Positions 36,326 through 50,000 are shown, counted from the first letter of the stretch. The stretch is 64,000 nucleotides of DNA from Argopecten irradians (GCF_041381155.1 NC_091145.1:36533882-36597881), one strand, 5' to 3'. The notes: generated by a model from the sequence alone, not told the origin. Numbers and translations: made by a program.

Positions 36326-39300
36326 ACCACACCTAACATACTGTATCATTCAAAAACTGAGCTTAAAAACAATGATTTTTTTTTCAGATTTATTGGGGAT
36401 GAACGATACAGTAATTTTGTTGAGCTGTATGTTGTGTCTATACAGTGTTCAATAGGCAGATATACTACATTTGTATATATAATTTTCTTTTCCATTTGCA
36501 AAAATATTATCTATGTTCTAAGCGTTAATGTATTTCATCTTCTCGAAAAATTCTTAATGTAATCTCCACGTTGTTTTCCCTTTCTCAAACACACAATATA
36601 CTACGAAGATTAAATAGTTTGCTACCTCTTCTAGTCAGCAAATAAATTAAAATTAATAAGTACCGGGCACTGAACCGGAACGATGATTAATTGACAAGTT
36701 GTATTTCTATTTTACATCGGTCCAATATTGGATTATATAGAAGCCTTTCTATACGTTTTTATGTTGACGAATATTACGGATTGATAGATAACTACGATCT
36801 ATTATCGGTTGGCTTTACTATGGTACCCGGAAAACAAACTTGGTATTACAGTACTGATGATCGAATGCCACACCTGGGTCTATTAAAGCTGGGGCAAGTA
36901 ATTCTAAAATGGTCTTTAACTTTGACGTACTATACAACCGTTTTAAAGAGTCGCTGTCATTCATGCGTACGGTAGATAATCAGGCCAAGTTTATTAACAT
37001 ATTCTTTAGTACCTGTTTACACCGCTAGTGTATACCTGCGAGTGTTGGGACATGTTTTGTCAAAGTTTGTACGAATATGAACAGGAAAACATAAATTAGA
37101 GGAAAAGTTAAAGCGATATGGCGATTTGATGCGAGTTAATGTTCGACAGTAATGCCTGTAAAGTTTCCACTAATTGAAGTGTCAACGAAATTGTATAATA
37201 ATATAACCCACGAAAATGATTTTTACAGTACAATCAAAGTTACTATGCGTAATATCTATATCCAGCGAAACCATATGTTTACTATTTGTTCTACTTCGAA
37301 ATGAAAAGAAGTAAAAATAAAGCAAATCTAATTTTGTTGTCACAATAATGTTTAAGATACAATAAAATGAACGTGCATCCTCACGCCGTTTTGTTTGTGT
37401 AGATTTTACTGGTTCTTTATCATTTTTTAACATAAAACGACAAAACACCCATTCGGGGTGAAAGCATTAATCATAGAGAAATACTTATCTCGCCTGTGAA
37501 CATCACCCCTCACCTATCGACATTTCATTGAACAAAGCGTTATCGAGGCCACCGTAAATAATGTTCTTTTGTCAATCAATTAACGTACAATCATGGATCG
37601 TATTGTGTGGGACTCCGATATACATAACATTACAAAACAATTACTTACAACAGCTATTGTTAATACACATATATACCAACAATACACAATGCCTGTATCT
37701 GTAAGGTATATAGTAGTGACTAAACATCGAAACAAGCCAGGCCTATGTGTCAAAAATCCCTGAGCTTTTAGTAAAGTCATGTACACATACTCAAAAGGTA
37801 GATTAATACGATACGACAAGTTTACCAATACGCCACCAAAACATAATCTGTATAAATCTTTTTAAGCAGTATCTTCAATGTATAATTATTTAGATTTAGA
37901 TTATTCAATATTGAAACAGTAGATGGTATAAAATTACACACATGATGTCTAGCAAAATTAAGTGATTATCAACAAATAACTGGACATCTCTATACAACGA
38001 AATACTATTTATCAGGTTTGTGTCACAATACAATAGAGGGAACAAATCTTTGGACCAATACAAAAGAATCAAACTTGCTGAAAATGCTAATCTTTCCTTC
38101 GACTTACAATCAGGACATTAGAGATTCTTCAATAGAAGTTACATGTCAGTTTCTGGTACATTTCACCTCTGTGACGTTGAAAGTAAGTCAATGTCATTCT
38201 AGTAAACAAACTTGAAAGTGTAACATTCAGCATGCTACAGGCCCAACATACCTTTTGTTTGGTTCATCTAGGAAAGCTTTAAACAGATCGAACTTAGAGA
38301 AACTCTTGATAAGAACGTGCAAAATGCTCAGTGCTCAATAAAACTGAAAATGTCTTTTGTAACTTTCAACGTGACTTGTCGATATTTTTGATAATGAAAA
38401 TTAAAAAGAATATAGATCGCAGTAGTAAAGAGTGTGACATTGAAAGACAATAATCACAATCAAGGTGTGAAGAGGTTACATAATTACTGTGCACCGTCTA
38501 TGATTTAGTGAATTAATGTTTGTCAGTTTAGTAACCTTTAAAAAATCATACTTAAAAATCATATTTATTGTTAACTTATTTCCACATATTCCAATAAACG
38601 TTACAATCAATAAACAGTTTTATTCACACGAAACTATTATCTTAAATATCTAAACATAAACGGGGAAAATGTTTTATATACCAATTTGTATTTTTGTAGT
38701 ATAAAAAAGAAATATCACATAATATTTTTTTGTTTTTATTTATTTTTTATCTGTTTTATAACAATGCTTTTCGTACTTAAAGAGCTATCTTTACAATAGG
38801 ACGGTGTCTATTTGAATTGCTGTATGATTGGGCTTTTTTTTTCACGTACTTAACTATAACAGTATGTTTGCTAACGAAAGGGTTGAAGCCATCCGACCAT
38901 CCCTGTAGACATTCTTCGCTTTAAACATGTTGGATCCATAGTTTAGTGTTACTTTCACCGGAGAATGCATGTGTAGGCGAGGAAAGCGGGCCATCAATTT
39001 ATAACTGAATATGATGCATATACGTATTGATCGGGTCATTCAAAGAAGGGTTCTCTACACCACAAAGCCATTTAAATAGCTTGGTTCATTACAATGCAGT
39101 GAATGCCCCTACAACAGTGCTAGGTGAAGATGTCACCTCTATCAATACAAATGTTTAAGTATTTACTTTCGTATATGAAAGAAATAAAAACTATCAAATT
39201 TACAGGTAGGGTAAGAGATTCGTGAGGCTAACCAGGGCCCCAGTCTGATAATGAATATACTCATGGGAGCACTATCTATTGACTCGTTAGTCTGGACCTT

Positions 39301-39730
39301 GTTATTAAAAGTTTATTATTTTATGCAATGCGACATTTTTCATTTAAAACATGGTCCTTTAGCTGAAATGATTTTAAATTACTTGATACGTTGGTCATGT
39401 TAGTGACAATGTTATTCCTTTTCATAACAACACTTACCTCACTTTTTTTCTCATTTTGTAAAGTTTTATTCCGTGATACGAATTTTATATTGCTGTCATT
39501 TCATATAAAGCTACATCAAAGAACCCCTTTGCTGTCGTGTTCATTAAATTTCATATTGCTCTCTTTATATTTTTGCCTTTGGAGTCGACATACACTTGTA
39601 TATAATGGTATCTAGTCAATTGCAATATTATTTGGTATCTCTTTTGATTAGTTATTTGAAATGAATCTCTACTGGTAATACCAAACAAACTGTTGTTTTT
39701 GGTATTATCAGCAAGTAACAAATAATTTAC

Positions 39731-39802
39731 ATGTTGTCAACATGATGTAAACAACATGGTGTAAACAACATGATGCAAACAACTGGTGTAAGCAACATGA
39801 TT
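39731..39802. repeat. 15-16-bp tandem repeat, about four copies
   Basis: Units resemble AACATGATGTAAAC with G/C variants. Non-coding microsatellite-like repeat. Confidence 0.75.
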
Positions 39803-40034
39803 GCCGTTCGATGGGAAATGCATATCGTTCACGTCATTTGTCACACAGGAAAAATCTATAACGATGAAAATTGATGTTCGATAGTATAAAGTAATGAACT
39901 GATGATGCAGCCATAGTCCTCATTGAACTAACGTACATGTATACATACAATTTCAAATATGAAAATAAAGGATTGCTGTACCCGAGAATTGTTGATGCGA
40001 GACGTTTATCTGCCTTTTGCTTGTTTTTTGGTTC

Positions 40035-40065
<31 letters not shown>

Positions 40066-40790
40066 TTTTAAGAATCCAGTATAACCAGATTTACAGTAAT
40101 GCAGTAGCTATTATAAGCCTTTACAAAAATATATATGAACATTTTATTATGCGCAAGTCCCAAAATAGGATGTATGTTAAGACTTAAACGGAACGTTAGA
40201 TAACATACAGTAGCGTTAATATACATCTTTAAATCCGCGAGGCCATCTAGCCTTTCATCAATGTTGGTGATCACAACGCTGTTGTACACAGTGGTATCCA
40301 ATACACAAAAATAGACCAACGTCTGACTGTCCGGGTAGCGACGATATAATAATGATGCACTTGTTCGGTATATCATTCAAATCAGTCAAAGGTGCTGCTA
40401 ATTTTCCAAATATATTAGTATATATATTTATGAACATTTTGCAAACCGCCAATAAATAAACATTTTTTTTTTTTTTTTTTTTTTGAAATAAGTATTTACC
40501 TGAATAGGTTGTCTATTCCAATACCTATTGACAGCGGCAGGCTATAGGTATACTGAAAAAACTGATAACCAATCTCTTCGGATTGGAAATTGTCGTTTGT
40601 GTATAGGTCATTGATTAAAAAGCTAAGATCAATCTTCTGATAGCATCTTTATATATATATTTGAAACTATATATGTAATGCCATTATCATGATTCGACGA
40701 CGGCGACGACGGAAGCGATATCAACGACGACGGCGATGATAATAAAGACTCTAGTAGCAGTGTTGGATTGATTTCATGAATAGATTTTTT

Positions 40791-40895
40791 TATGTTATGG
40801 AGATATAACAGAAATCTGAATGTTCTCTAAATAAACTGCGAAACGGTTTATGATGAGAGAACACTCAGATTTTTGTGTTATATCTCCTTAACATA
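40791..40895. mobile_element. foldback hairpin, about 105 bp
   Basis: TATGTTATGGAGATATAACA at 40791 pairs with TGTTATATCTCCTTAACATA ending at 40895, and inner parts (AATCTGAATGTTCTCT and AGAGAACACTCAGATT) also pair. The remaining centre is about 20 bp. Probably a MITE remnant. Confidence 0.75.
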
Positions 40896-41534
40896 ACACA
40901 TCTTTTCAAATTAATCCTTATAATTCAATTTACTAAAGATAATCTCTTCTACATTCAAAATTCATTTTGGGACTCTTTTGGCTATGAAATCATTACGCCT
41001 TCATCTCAGCCAATCAGAAGCAACATTACAAACGGTGACGCCATTATTTCGTTTATGGGCTGATAAAGTAAATTGTAAGCGAATGAAAATGCTCGTAATA
41101 AGCAAAATTGAACTATTAATAGAGAGGATCAAAAGAGAAGAAAAAATGCAACCTACTTTTTGAATTATAAATGGGAGACAACTCGTACATGTGTATTTTT
41201 ATACAGTTCTAATGTCTCTCTAATAATGTGTTACCATTAGTGTCAGAATATAAGACAAAAAAAATAATAATAATTTGAAGATGTGTATTTGTTCGTATCC
41301 TACTTTGGTCGTTGTTGCCAGATACTGTACACACAAAATGCAATCAGAAATACATTATGTATATTTCAAGCCTATAATGCAACCATCAGTGCTTTGTATA
41401 CATGTCACAACACAGCAATGATCAAGAATCATTGTTCTTTAAAATATATCTAAACGCGTCGAAATTTATAAACTTTCTTTTTTATGTCGAAAAAAAATCA
41501 AAATTAATAAGCTTACGTATCTGCACATTATCAG

Positions 41535-41653
41535 AAACATATATACATACACGTATGTATATATGTTTATGACATTATGTATATGTGGATCTAGCCCTCT
41601 TGCACTGCATATTAGATGTCATGAAAGAAATACTTCTTGGCATCTAATATGCA
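41535..41653. repeat. two adjacent hairpins upstream of FAM185A
   Basis: First: AAACATATATACATAC (41535-41550) and its exact complement at 41553-41568, 2-base centre. Second: TGCATATTAGATG (41606-41618) and CATCTAATATGCA (41641-41653), 22-base loop. Function unknown; both are about 250-370 bp before the FAM185A start. Confidence 0.8.
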
Positions 41654-41834
41654 ATCTGCATTAAATCATTTTTTTAAATGTATATAATATTATCTTTTGC
41701 CCAAAGGTTTATTTAATATTTTAGTTTAACATAAAAGAATAGTTCACGTTTGATACCAGATTAGATTGCGCCCTGTCAATAATTACATAGGCATAAATTT
41801 GACGGAACACCGGTAGTTAACCTGAAATTGTAAA

Positions 41835-41841
41835 CTTCCGG
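41835..41841. promoter_or_regulatory. CTTCCGG (ETS-like) site at FAM185A promoter
   Basis: CTTCCGG lies 68-74 bp upstream of the FAM185A start codon. Such sites are typical of housekeeping promoters without a TATA box. No TATA box is seen near here. Inference from motif and position only. Confidence 0.4.
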
Positions 41842-41908
41842 TTTATTTTTAGCCGGTAAGGAGTTATAAAACTGTGACTTTCCTAGGACAAAAGCGTTCT
41901 TGGTAACA

Positions 41909-44900
41909 ATGAATTTGTGCATACGAAAAACTGTGTGTTTTCTCGATAAAGTTGTTAAACTGTCAAGGACGACAACATTATCAAACTTTAACATTAAACC
42001 CGTGTTTGCACCAACAGCTTTCAGAAGAAGTGTCCACACTGGGAACCATGTGGATGCTGATGTTGAGAACAGATTGTTGGAGCAGTGGTGCTGTGGGGTC
42101 GGACACTTTGGCAAACTAAAACTTAATCTCCCGTTTGACACTCAAGTATCCAGTCTAAATCCACAGCTATATCCCGATATGGACAAAGTTATAATAAAAA
42201 TGCTGTATACTGGTGAAGAAATTCCATCCCAAGATGATCTTCATGAATTTTTATCTGGCTTAACAAAGATGTATGAACTGAAATTTGACACCCACGACAG
42301 TGTGCGTCCAGAAGAAATCGTTGTAGACGGAAGATTCAAGGCAGCAAGACTGCCAATTATATGTCAGTGTAATATCCCAATAAAATTTGGTAAGAATTGT
42401 GAAGAAATTTACTTACATTCAAACTTGTCTTAAAAGAACACAAAACTGGAATAACAAACGTCCTTTATAGGCAGATGTCCTTTATATAGAGGCAAATTAT
42501 AAAGCGGAATTCAGCAAATGGGATTAATGAGTCTGTTCTTTATAGACAGTGGAATCATACTCTGCCTCCCTCAGTTCCCAGAAGGAATCTTCTGTCCGCC
42601 ATTCAGAGCTACGTCACCACAGCTATATAGACAGGTGTCCTTGATATAGAGGTGTCCTTCATAGGAGAGAAAAAGCATTTCATACAACTTAAAAATTTAA
42701 AAGAACATGTTTTAATTTAATAATTACCACACTATATGACTATGAACTACTAAGAGAACATTATAGTTGAATTATCTCCCGTTGACTATGAACTTGCTCA
42801 ATACATGGTACTTCATAATTTAGAACATATCATATGACAACATTAAATTGATCCTCAATACCATTTTTGTCATAATTTTATTTGCAAGGATGAATTTATA
42901 GTATTAGAAATTAAAATTAAGATTACACGGTATAATTGCATGAACGATAATGTATTTCATTAATCAAAATGTTATGCAATTCTTTGTTTCAGATTTGGAT
43001 GTAAACTGTGGTCAAGGTTCAGCCATTATACAAGGGATGGAAAGTGACAGTATCAATGTGAAGGCTAAATCATGCAGCTTTATTAGTACCAAGGTATATA
43101 CATCTGATTTATATGCATGTGAAAAGGTATAAAAGTTTGTGTATTACAATAGACAGACCCTGTCACCAACATCAAATAACACATCTCTCCTAGATACAAT
43201 GTATACTCTTAGAGATACATAATGTATATCTTTCGTGGATATGAAATCAATAATTATACTGAAATAAATCAGTTATTTCTTAAACCATCATCAACAAGAA
43301 TTCATTGTTCTGTTTCAGAGTGGCTCTGTCAATGCAGAGAGTAATGAAGGTGACCTTATCTGTAAGAATCTTCTACAAGGAAATGTAAACCTTAAGGCTA
43401 AAGGATCTTCAGTGAGTCAAAATTTTTATGTTTTAATAAGGATAAATATGTTTGTGTCAAAAAAGTTTTAACCAAGTTACCAAGTTCACAGATTCTTTAG
43501 GTTGAATTTCAATTTTTTAATGAACCTTACATTATTGAAAGATATTTTGTAGCTCTGACTTAAGAAGAAATTACACTGTAGCTTTTGATGTATATGTAAA
43601 GTTATAGAGGTAACTGATGCAGGCCATGTGGGTCTCTTGTGTATATAAATGTAGTTTACAAGCAGTGTCTGGTTTATAATTACAGAACATAATTACAGGC
43701 AGACTTCAGGGAACTGAGATCACCTGTACATCAGATAATGGTAACATCACCTGCTCCTCAGTTTACTGTAGTAGGGCAGAATTTACCAGTCACCATGGAA
43801 ATATCAAACTGGCCAATTGTCACTCAGATACACATGTTACAGTCCCACAGGGAAACCTCACAATAGGTTTGTACTATTCTGATTTTACATTAACTCAAAA
43901 AATTATAGAGTTTAAAAAACACAATTAACAAAGCACAAATTGATAGGGTACGTACCATAACTCAGCAGTTTGTCTGAATAAGGTCAGAACTGGAAGTTTA
44001 GTGTGGTGTCAGTAACATTATATGACCCAACCCCCTATTTCACGGCAAAGGTATCAATATTCAATGTACATAAATACAAAAATATAATGGGACTAATTCA
44101 TGTACCATGTGATACCTGATAGTGTTTGTGTGGGACTAGTATCTTCAGTGGTGATGGAACATAAGTATTCGTAATCTTCCCGTTGAAATGATGTTAGCGG
44201 GGGATGTCATCTTGTGATGTCATCTTTCATCTTTTGATGTTAGCGGGGGATGTCATCTTGTGATGTCATCTTTTGATGTCATTTATAACAATAGAAACAA
44301 TATTCCTGCACAAAAATTGTCAGATATCACGTGGGTACGTGACTGAATGATTCCCATTGTTGGTAAAAATGTTCATAATGCTGAAACATTTTTGTTTACT
44401 TTCAAAGATTCCTTGGAGGGAAATTTAAATGCTGATGTCAAAAAGGGATCAACAGATCTATTTATAACAAGGCCAGAGAAAGTTAAAGTAATATCTGAAA
44501 CAGGTAAAGTACATGTATATCAAACTGACAATTGAGAAGTCAGTATACAGTTTTCAAACTTATTTGAAATCGACAATAACACAGACACCCAATTTATCAT
44601 TTACAATGTAGAAACCTAATGTAAACTTGAAAAATATGATTTGTAGAAAGAACGATTTCAAGATATCTAGAAAAAAAACCACCTATCACTGTTAGGCAGA
44701 TAATCTTTATCTGATTTCGTATGAATTTTAACCTATTGAAACGGGTATCAGCATACTGTAGTGTTTATTCATTACTTGTATAAAGTTGATTGTTTGTTGA
44801 GTATTATAGATCAACAATCAGTACCTGCCGCTACAGTAAAATGACTTGTGTGTTCTAGGTAACATCAATATACGGGTAGACAAGACAATCAACTCTGAAT

Positions 44901-45453
44901 TACACCTACAAGGTAGAACAGTGGATGTTGATGACTCACTGGAGTTTAAAGAGGAGAGCTCTACTGAAAGCAATCAGCAGATGTTTGTAAAAGGTATGTA
45001 GGATATATATACAAGAAAATATATGCATCATTTAGTAAACTTGTTAATACATTGTACTAGTTTGTTCTAAGAAAAACTTCCTTTCCACAGTTAAAAGGCA
45101 CAACTATAGAATTAATAGCATGATAATGTAAACTATGTAAGCCATTTTACAATAGTCAAGGGGGGATAATCGATAATGTGCACTTCCATTGGAGGTATTT
45201 AAGATCCGAAAATATTTTCAATTTATTTATTGTAATACTAGCATTATATAATTGCAAGATGTAGCATTGGATTATTCTATTAAACAGAAATTAAATAGAT
45301 CGTTATCACATGGTTGATAAATTTTAATTCTTATTTCCAGGTTGTATAAATGGAAACCAGGCCATGATATCTGCAGAAACCTCAGATGGATTTGTACAAG
45401 TCAAACAGCAGGACTGGTTCCAGTCTCTTAATCTCAAGTTCCAATCAGGATGA
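41909..45453 (+). CDS. FAM185A: FAM185A-like protein (7 exons, 399 aa)
   Basis: Orthologue of vertebrate FAM185A, a conserved protein of unknown biochemical role with a DUF4097-type beta-rich region. Exons: 41909-42389, 42993-43093, 43319-43411, 43686-43866, 44408-44503, 44859-44993, 45341-45453; all introns GT-AG and phases join exactly to 400 codons with TGA. Human FAM185A is of similar length. Matching landmarks are FGKLKLNLP and LYPDMDKVII in exon 1, IPIKFDLDVNC across the first junction, repeated short glycine-turn strands (DNGNITC, HHGNIKL, GNINIRV) and the C-terminal WFQSLNLKF. Start chosen at the first ATG; the first 45 residues are rich in K, R, S and T and poor in acid, compatible with a mitochondrial presequence. 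Promoter CTTCCGG at 41835, poly(A) signal at 45623. It converges with UXT. Confidence 0.93.
44176..44285. repeat. two-copy repeat in FAM185A intron 4
   Basis: GATGTTAGCGGGGGATGTCATCTTGTGATGTCATC occurs twice in about 95 bp, flanked by further ATCTTTTGATGTCAT words. Local tandem duplication inside the intron, not touching splice sites. Listed as non-coding. Confidence 0.7.
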
Positions 45454-45622
45454 AATTGACAAATGAAAGGCAATGTTATTAAATTATTTAATACTCAAAA
45501 AAAGTTTTTATCCTTTTTCTTATATTTGTATTTTTGTTTGAAAATTTGGCTTCAAATCTACACTTCAAAGAGACATATAATTAAACCACAAAATTGACCA
45601 AAAATACTGTTTTGTTTTCATC

Positions 45623-45628
45623 AATAAA
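45623..45628 (+). terminator. poly(A) signal of FAM185A
   Basis: AATAAA 170 bp after the FAM185A stop codon, the first clear hexamer in the 3' flank on the plus strand. Confidence 0.5.
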
Positions 45629-45744
45629 TAGTATCTTGAATTAAACTTAGTAACCAAAATAGTCATCTAATCCATATGATATTACCATGATACCCATAAA
45701 ATTCTGAGAATTTGAACAAACTATATATGGAGTCATAATAGCAT

Positions 45745-46375
45745 CACAGGTTTTTGTAATGGTCACAACAGATATGTCAATCCCTAACAATGGAGCCTTG
45801 CTTGTCAGCGCTTTGTGTAATGGTCACAACGGATATGTCAACCACTAACAATGGAGCCTTGCTTGTCACCAGTTTGTATAATGGTCACAACAGATAGGTC
45901 AGGTCACAACAGATAGGTCAATCCCTAACAATGGAGGCTTGCTTGTCACCAGTTTGTGTAATGGTCACAACAGATATTCAATCTCTAACAATGGAGGCTT
46001 GCTTGTCACCAGTTTGTTTAATGGTCACAACAGATATGTCAATCTCTAACAATGGAGTCTTGCTTGTCACCAGTGTGTGTAATGGTCACAACAGATATGT
46101 CAATCTCTAACAATGGAGGCTTGCTTGTCACCAGTTTGTGTAATGGTCACAACAGATATGTCAATCTCTAACAATGGAGGCTTGCTTGTCATCAGTTTGT
46201 GTAATGGTCACAACAGATATGTCAATCTCTAACAATGGAGGCTTGCTTGTCATCAGTTTGTGTAATGGTCACAACAGATATGTCAATCTCTAACAATGGA
46301 GGCTTGCTTGTCACCAGTTTGTGTAATGGTCACAACAGATATGTCAATCTCTAACAATGGAGTCTTGTTTGTCTT
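45745..46375. repeat. 61-bp minisatellite, about 10 copies
   Basis: Units contain TAATGGTCACAACAGATATG, TCAATCTCTAACAATGGAG and GCTTGCTTGTCACCAGTTTG. Later copies are almost identical, the first two are diverged, and one copy near 45890 carries a small internal duplication. It lies in the short gap between the convergent FAM185A and UXT 3' ends. Confidence 0.95.
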
Positions 46376-46649
46376 GCAACTCTACCGAGAAAATGACGAG
46401 TCTATGTTTGATGGACATGTCTAAATGTGTAAAAACACCATATGTGTTCAATGTGGTAGCTACTAAAAGGGAAACCTGACATCAAAATGAATATTGACTC
46501 ATCAAACAAACATCATAAAAGCATTTATTTAGGTATAACATTGACATGATCGGTACACAGATAAAATCAACAAGTCAAAACAAACATGCCATTATAACAG
46601 TAACAAGTTGACCACATACTTGTGAGCTTCAATCATTCCTGATGATGCA

Positions 46650-46790
46650 ATGATGAGGTTGTTGGTAATTTGACATTGGTGATGATGATTCAATGCAGTT
46701 GATGTCACTAGTGATACATGTATTGGTGATGTTGCAATGATGATGATGGTGATAATGATGATGATGATAATGATAAGATGGTGATGACAG
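46650..46790. repeat. GATGAT-rich simple sequence
   Basis: Run of GAT, GAA and TGATGATGATGG-like triplets with interruptions. Low-complexity, in the UXT 3' flank. Confidence 0.8.
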
Positions 46791-46921
46791 CTTTACCAGT
46801 CTATAGCACTAATCCCAACGCAGTGCAGCAAGGTCATTTAATGATTGTGTAAACAAAAGTTTGTAATAGTATGCTTTGTATGGATTCTTTACAATTGTCC
46901 ACAGAAGCTGCAAGTTTCTTT

Positions 46922-46927
46922 TTTATT
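46922..46927 (-). terminator. poly(A) signal of UXT
   Basis: TTTATT on the plus strand, AATAAA on the minus strand, 125 bp past the UXT stop codon. Confidence 0.5.
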
Positions 46928-47051
46928 TGATTGTTATTAAAAGAAATACATCCCTGAATGGAGTGTAAACAGTTTGTATTGAACAAACATCCTCGGTCGA
47001 TCACATTCAGACAAAGCTGTAGGTTTCTCTTCCAATATAATGTTACCTGGG

Positions 47052-50000
47052 TCAGCTCAGTACATCCCTGAATGGAGCTGGAGTGTCTGAACTTATTCCC
47101 TGCATTTCTCTTAGGCCCTGAAATTAGTATTTTTCATTTGTTTACATAAAATATCAAACATCCATAGAGAAGTGAATATTAAAACAGATGTACCTGCTAC
47201 ATTATCTTTTTCAAAGTTAAGTGACGACCATAATTTCCAGACACATAATTGGTATTATAAGCTATCATTATCCTTTATACTTCATGGGTTACTATCACTA
47301 TCATTATATATATATACCCCTGAAATTTCATCAATATTTTAGGGATTACTCTCACTATCACTGTATCCACTCAAGGCCAAAGGATCATGAAACAGTCTTA
47401 GATTTAAGTTTTTGCTTAGCCAATCAAAAATGGCATATGTTTTTGTTACGTCATCTGTGATTGGCTAAGACTAATTTAATTAATTAGGACTGCTTTATGA
47501 TCTTGGGGACTGTACTAAGTCATAGCAAAACTAAAGTTTCTGAGACAAATTGTATATATAAGATGAGGTATTGTCATTTTAAGTACATCAGAAGAAATTG
47601 GTTGATCAAATCATTGTACACTAGCTGTGTTGACTTTGAAGCCGGGCATCACTATTTCTGTAATCTTCAAGGGAAGTTTCAATAGATCTGTGACTGGTAA
47701 TATTTTTTGGGCTCAAATTGCCTTCAAATTTACTAATACACTGTCTAAAGGTGGAGTTAAAGTCAGCGTTAATAGCCTCCGGATTTTTAAGGATGGTCGT
47801 AAGGATGACCAAGATCAAATGGCATTTGCATTGTAGTCCAATCATATGTCGCAAACTCCGTACTTCCAAAACAATAGTGCAACTTCATAATCTTCTATAA
47901 ATTACTAGTCAAATATATATGTACCTGGTATTGATCTTGGTCTTTATTGATAAAAGATATACTTTTTGTATATTAACTTACTTCAAGCACAAGTTTGATG
48001 TGAGCTTTCACTTTGGCAATGTCTTTACTTGTCCTCTCAACTTGTTCATTCAGTCTGGCGGTCTTTTTACCAATAAATCTGAGGGCTTCATCCATCTTAA
48101 ACTCCACGAAAAATCCAAAACCAACACTGACATAGATTCTGGAGGCATCCGGTCTGAAGTCACAAAACATTACAATATCAAATGTAAAGAATTAAATACA
48201 CAAATCATGGGGACAAAAGCACAATGCAGTTGTCAGGTCACCAATGACAATTAACTGCCCAATATGGATTTCTACCTTGCTACCGAAGAGGTGAACGGTT
48301 AGTGGCAACATAGTTCATACAGCTAAAATAACAGACAGCTTAACCACTCAACACTTGTGAACTGTAGAGAAAGGTCCAGTAGTACAATAGCAGACACCTT
48401 AACCACTCAACACTTGTGAACTGGAGAGAAAGGTCCAGTAGTACAATAGCAGACACCTTAACCACTCAACACTTGTGAACTGGAGAGAAAGGTCCAGTAG
48501 TACAATAGCAGACACCTTAACCACTCAACACTTGTGAACTGGAGAGAAAGGTCCAGTAGTACAATAGCAGACACCTTAACCACTCAACACTTGTGAACTG
48601 GAGAGAAAGGTCTAGTAGTACAATATCAGACACCATAACCACTCAACACTTGTGAACTGGAGAGAAAGGTCTAATAGCTAGTACAATATCAGACACCTTA
48701 ACCACTCAACACTTGTGAACTGGAGAGGAAGGTCCAGTAGTACAATAGCAGACACCTTAACCACTCAACACTTGTGAACTGGAGAGAAAGGTCCAGTAGT
48801 ACAATAGCAGACACCTTAACCACTCAACACTTGTGAACTGGAGAGAATGGTCTAGTAGTACAATATCAGACACCTTAACCACTCAACACTTGTGAACTGG
48901 AGAGAAAGGTCCAGTAGTACAATAGCAGACACCTTAACCACTCAACACTTGTGAACTGGAGAGAAAGGTCCAGTAGTACAATATCAGACACCTTAACCAC
49001 TCAACACTTGTGAACTGGAGAGAAAGGTCCAGTAGTACAATATCAGACACCTTAACCACTCAACACTTGTGAACTGGAGAGAAAGGTCCAGTAGTACAAT
49101 ATCAGACACCTTAACCACTCAACATTTGTGAACTGGAGAGAAAGGTCTAGTAGTACAATATCAGACACCTTAACCACTCAACACTTGTGAACTGGAGAGA
49201 AAGGTCCAGTAGTACAATAGCAGACACCTTAACCACTCAACACTTGTGAACTGGAGAGAATGGTCTAGAAGTACAATATCAGACACCTTAACCACTCAAC
49301 ACTTGTGAACTGGAGAGAAAGGTCCAGTAGTACAATAGCAGACACCTTAACCACTCAACACTTGTGAACTGGAGAGAAAGGTCCAGTAGTACAATATCAG
49401 ACACCTTAACCACTCAACACTTGTGAACTGGAGAGAAAGGTCCAGTAGTACAATATCAGACACCTTAACCACTCAACACTTGTGAACTGGAGAGAAAGGT
49501 CAAGTAGTAAAATATCAGACACCGTAACCACTCAACACTTGTGAACTTGAGAGATAGGTCTAATAGCTAGTACAATATCAGACACCTTAACCACTCAACA
49601 CTTGTGAACTTAACAGAAAGGTCCAGTAGTAAAATATCAGACACCTTAACCACTCAACACTTGTGAACTGGAGAGATCAGACACACATAATCACTCAACA
49701 TTTGTGAACTGGAGAGAAAGGTCCAGTAGTACAATAGCAGACACCTTAACCACTCAACACTTGTGAACTGGAGAGAAAGGTCCAGTAGTACAATAGCAGA
49801 CACCTTAACCACTCAACACTTGTGAACTGGAGAGAAAGGTCCAGTAGTACAATAGCATACACCTTAACCACTCAACATTTGTGAACTGGAGGGAAAGGTC
49901 CAGTAGTACAATAGCAGACACCTTAACCACTCAACACTTGTGAACTGGAGAGAAAGGTCCAGTAGTACAATAGCAGACACCTTAACCACTCAACACTTGT

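Larger units (their letters stand above)
30600..41830. other. 11-kb gene-poor stretch
   Basis: No exon with a recognisable family was found on either strand. Open frames up to about 100 codons (for example 36691-36975 plus, 40068-40376 minus, 39391-39615 plus) lack motifs, splice context or compositional support. The stretch holds an inverted pair of 110-bp repeats (31108, 33045), a perfect palindrome (33802), short tandem repeats (34431, 36255, 39731), poly-T tracts near 40037 and 40465, and a foldback at 40791. It may hold distal regulatory sequence, but nothing specific can be shown. Confidence 0.6.

Noticed and set aside
41776-42141. 121-codon minus-strand frame opposite FAM185A exon 1
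   Set aside because: Antisense shadow of a real exon whose plus-strand protein aligns with FAM185A.
47621-47869. Minus-strand frame with SLRHMIGLQ, considered as the last UXT exon
   Set aside because: It lacks a usable acceptor in the right phase, whereas 47117-47052 has an AG acceptor, correct phase, GLREMQG matching human GLRELQG, and a stop giving the expected length.
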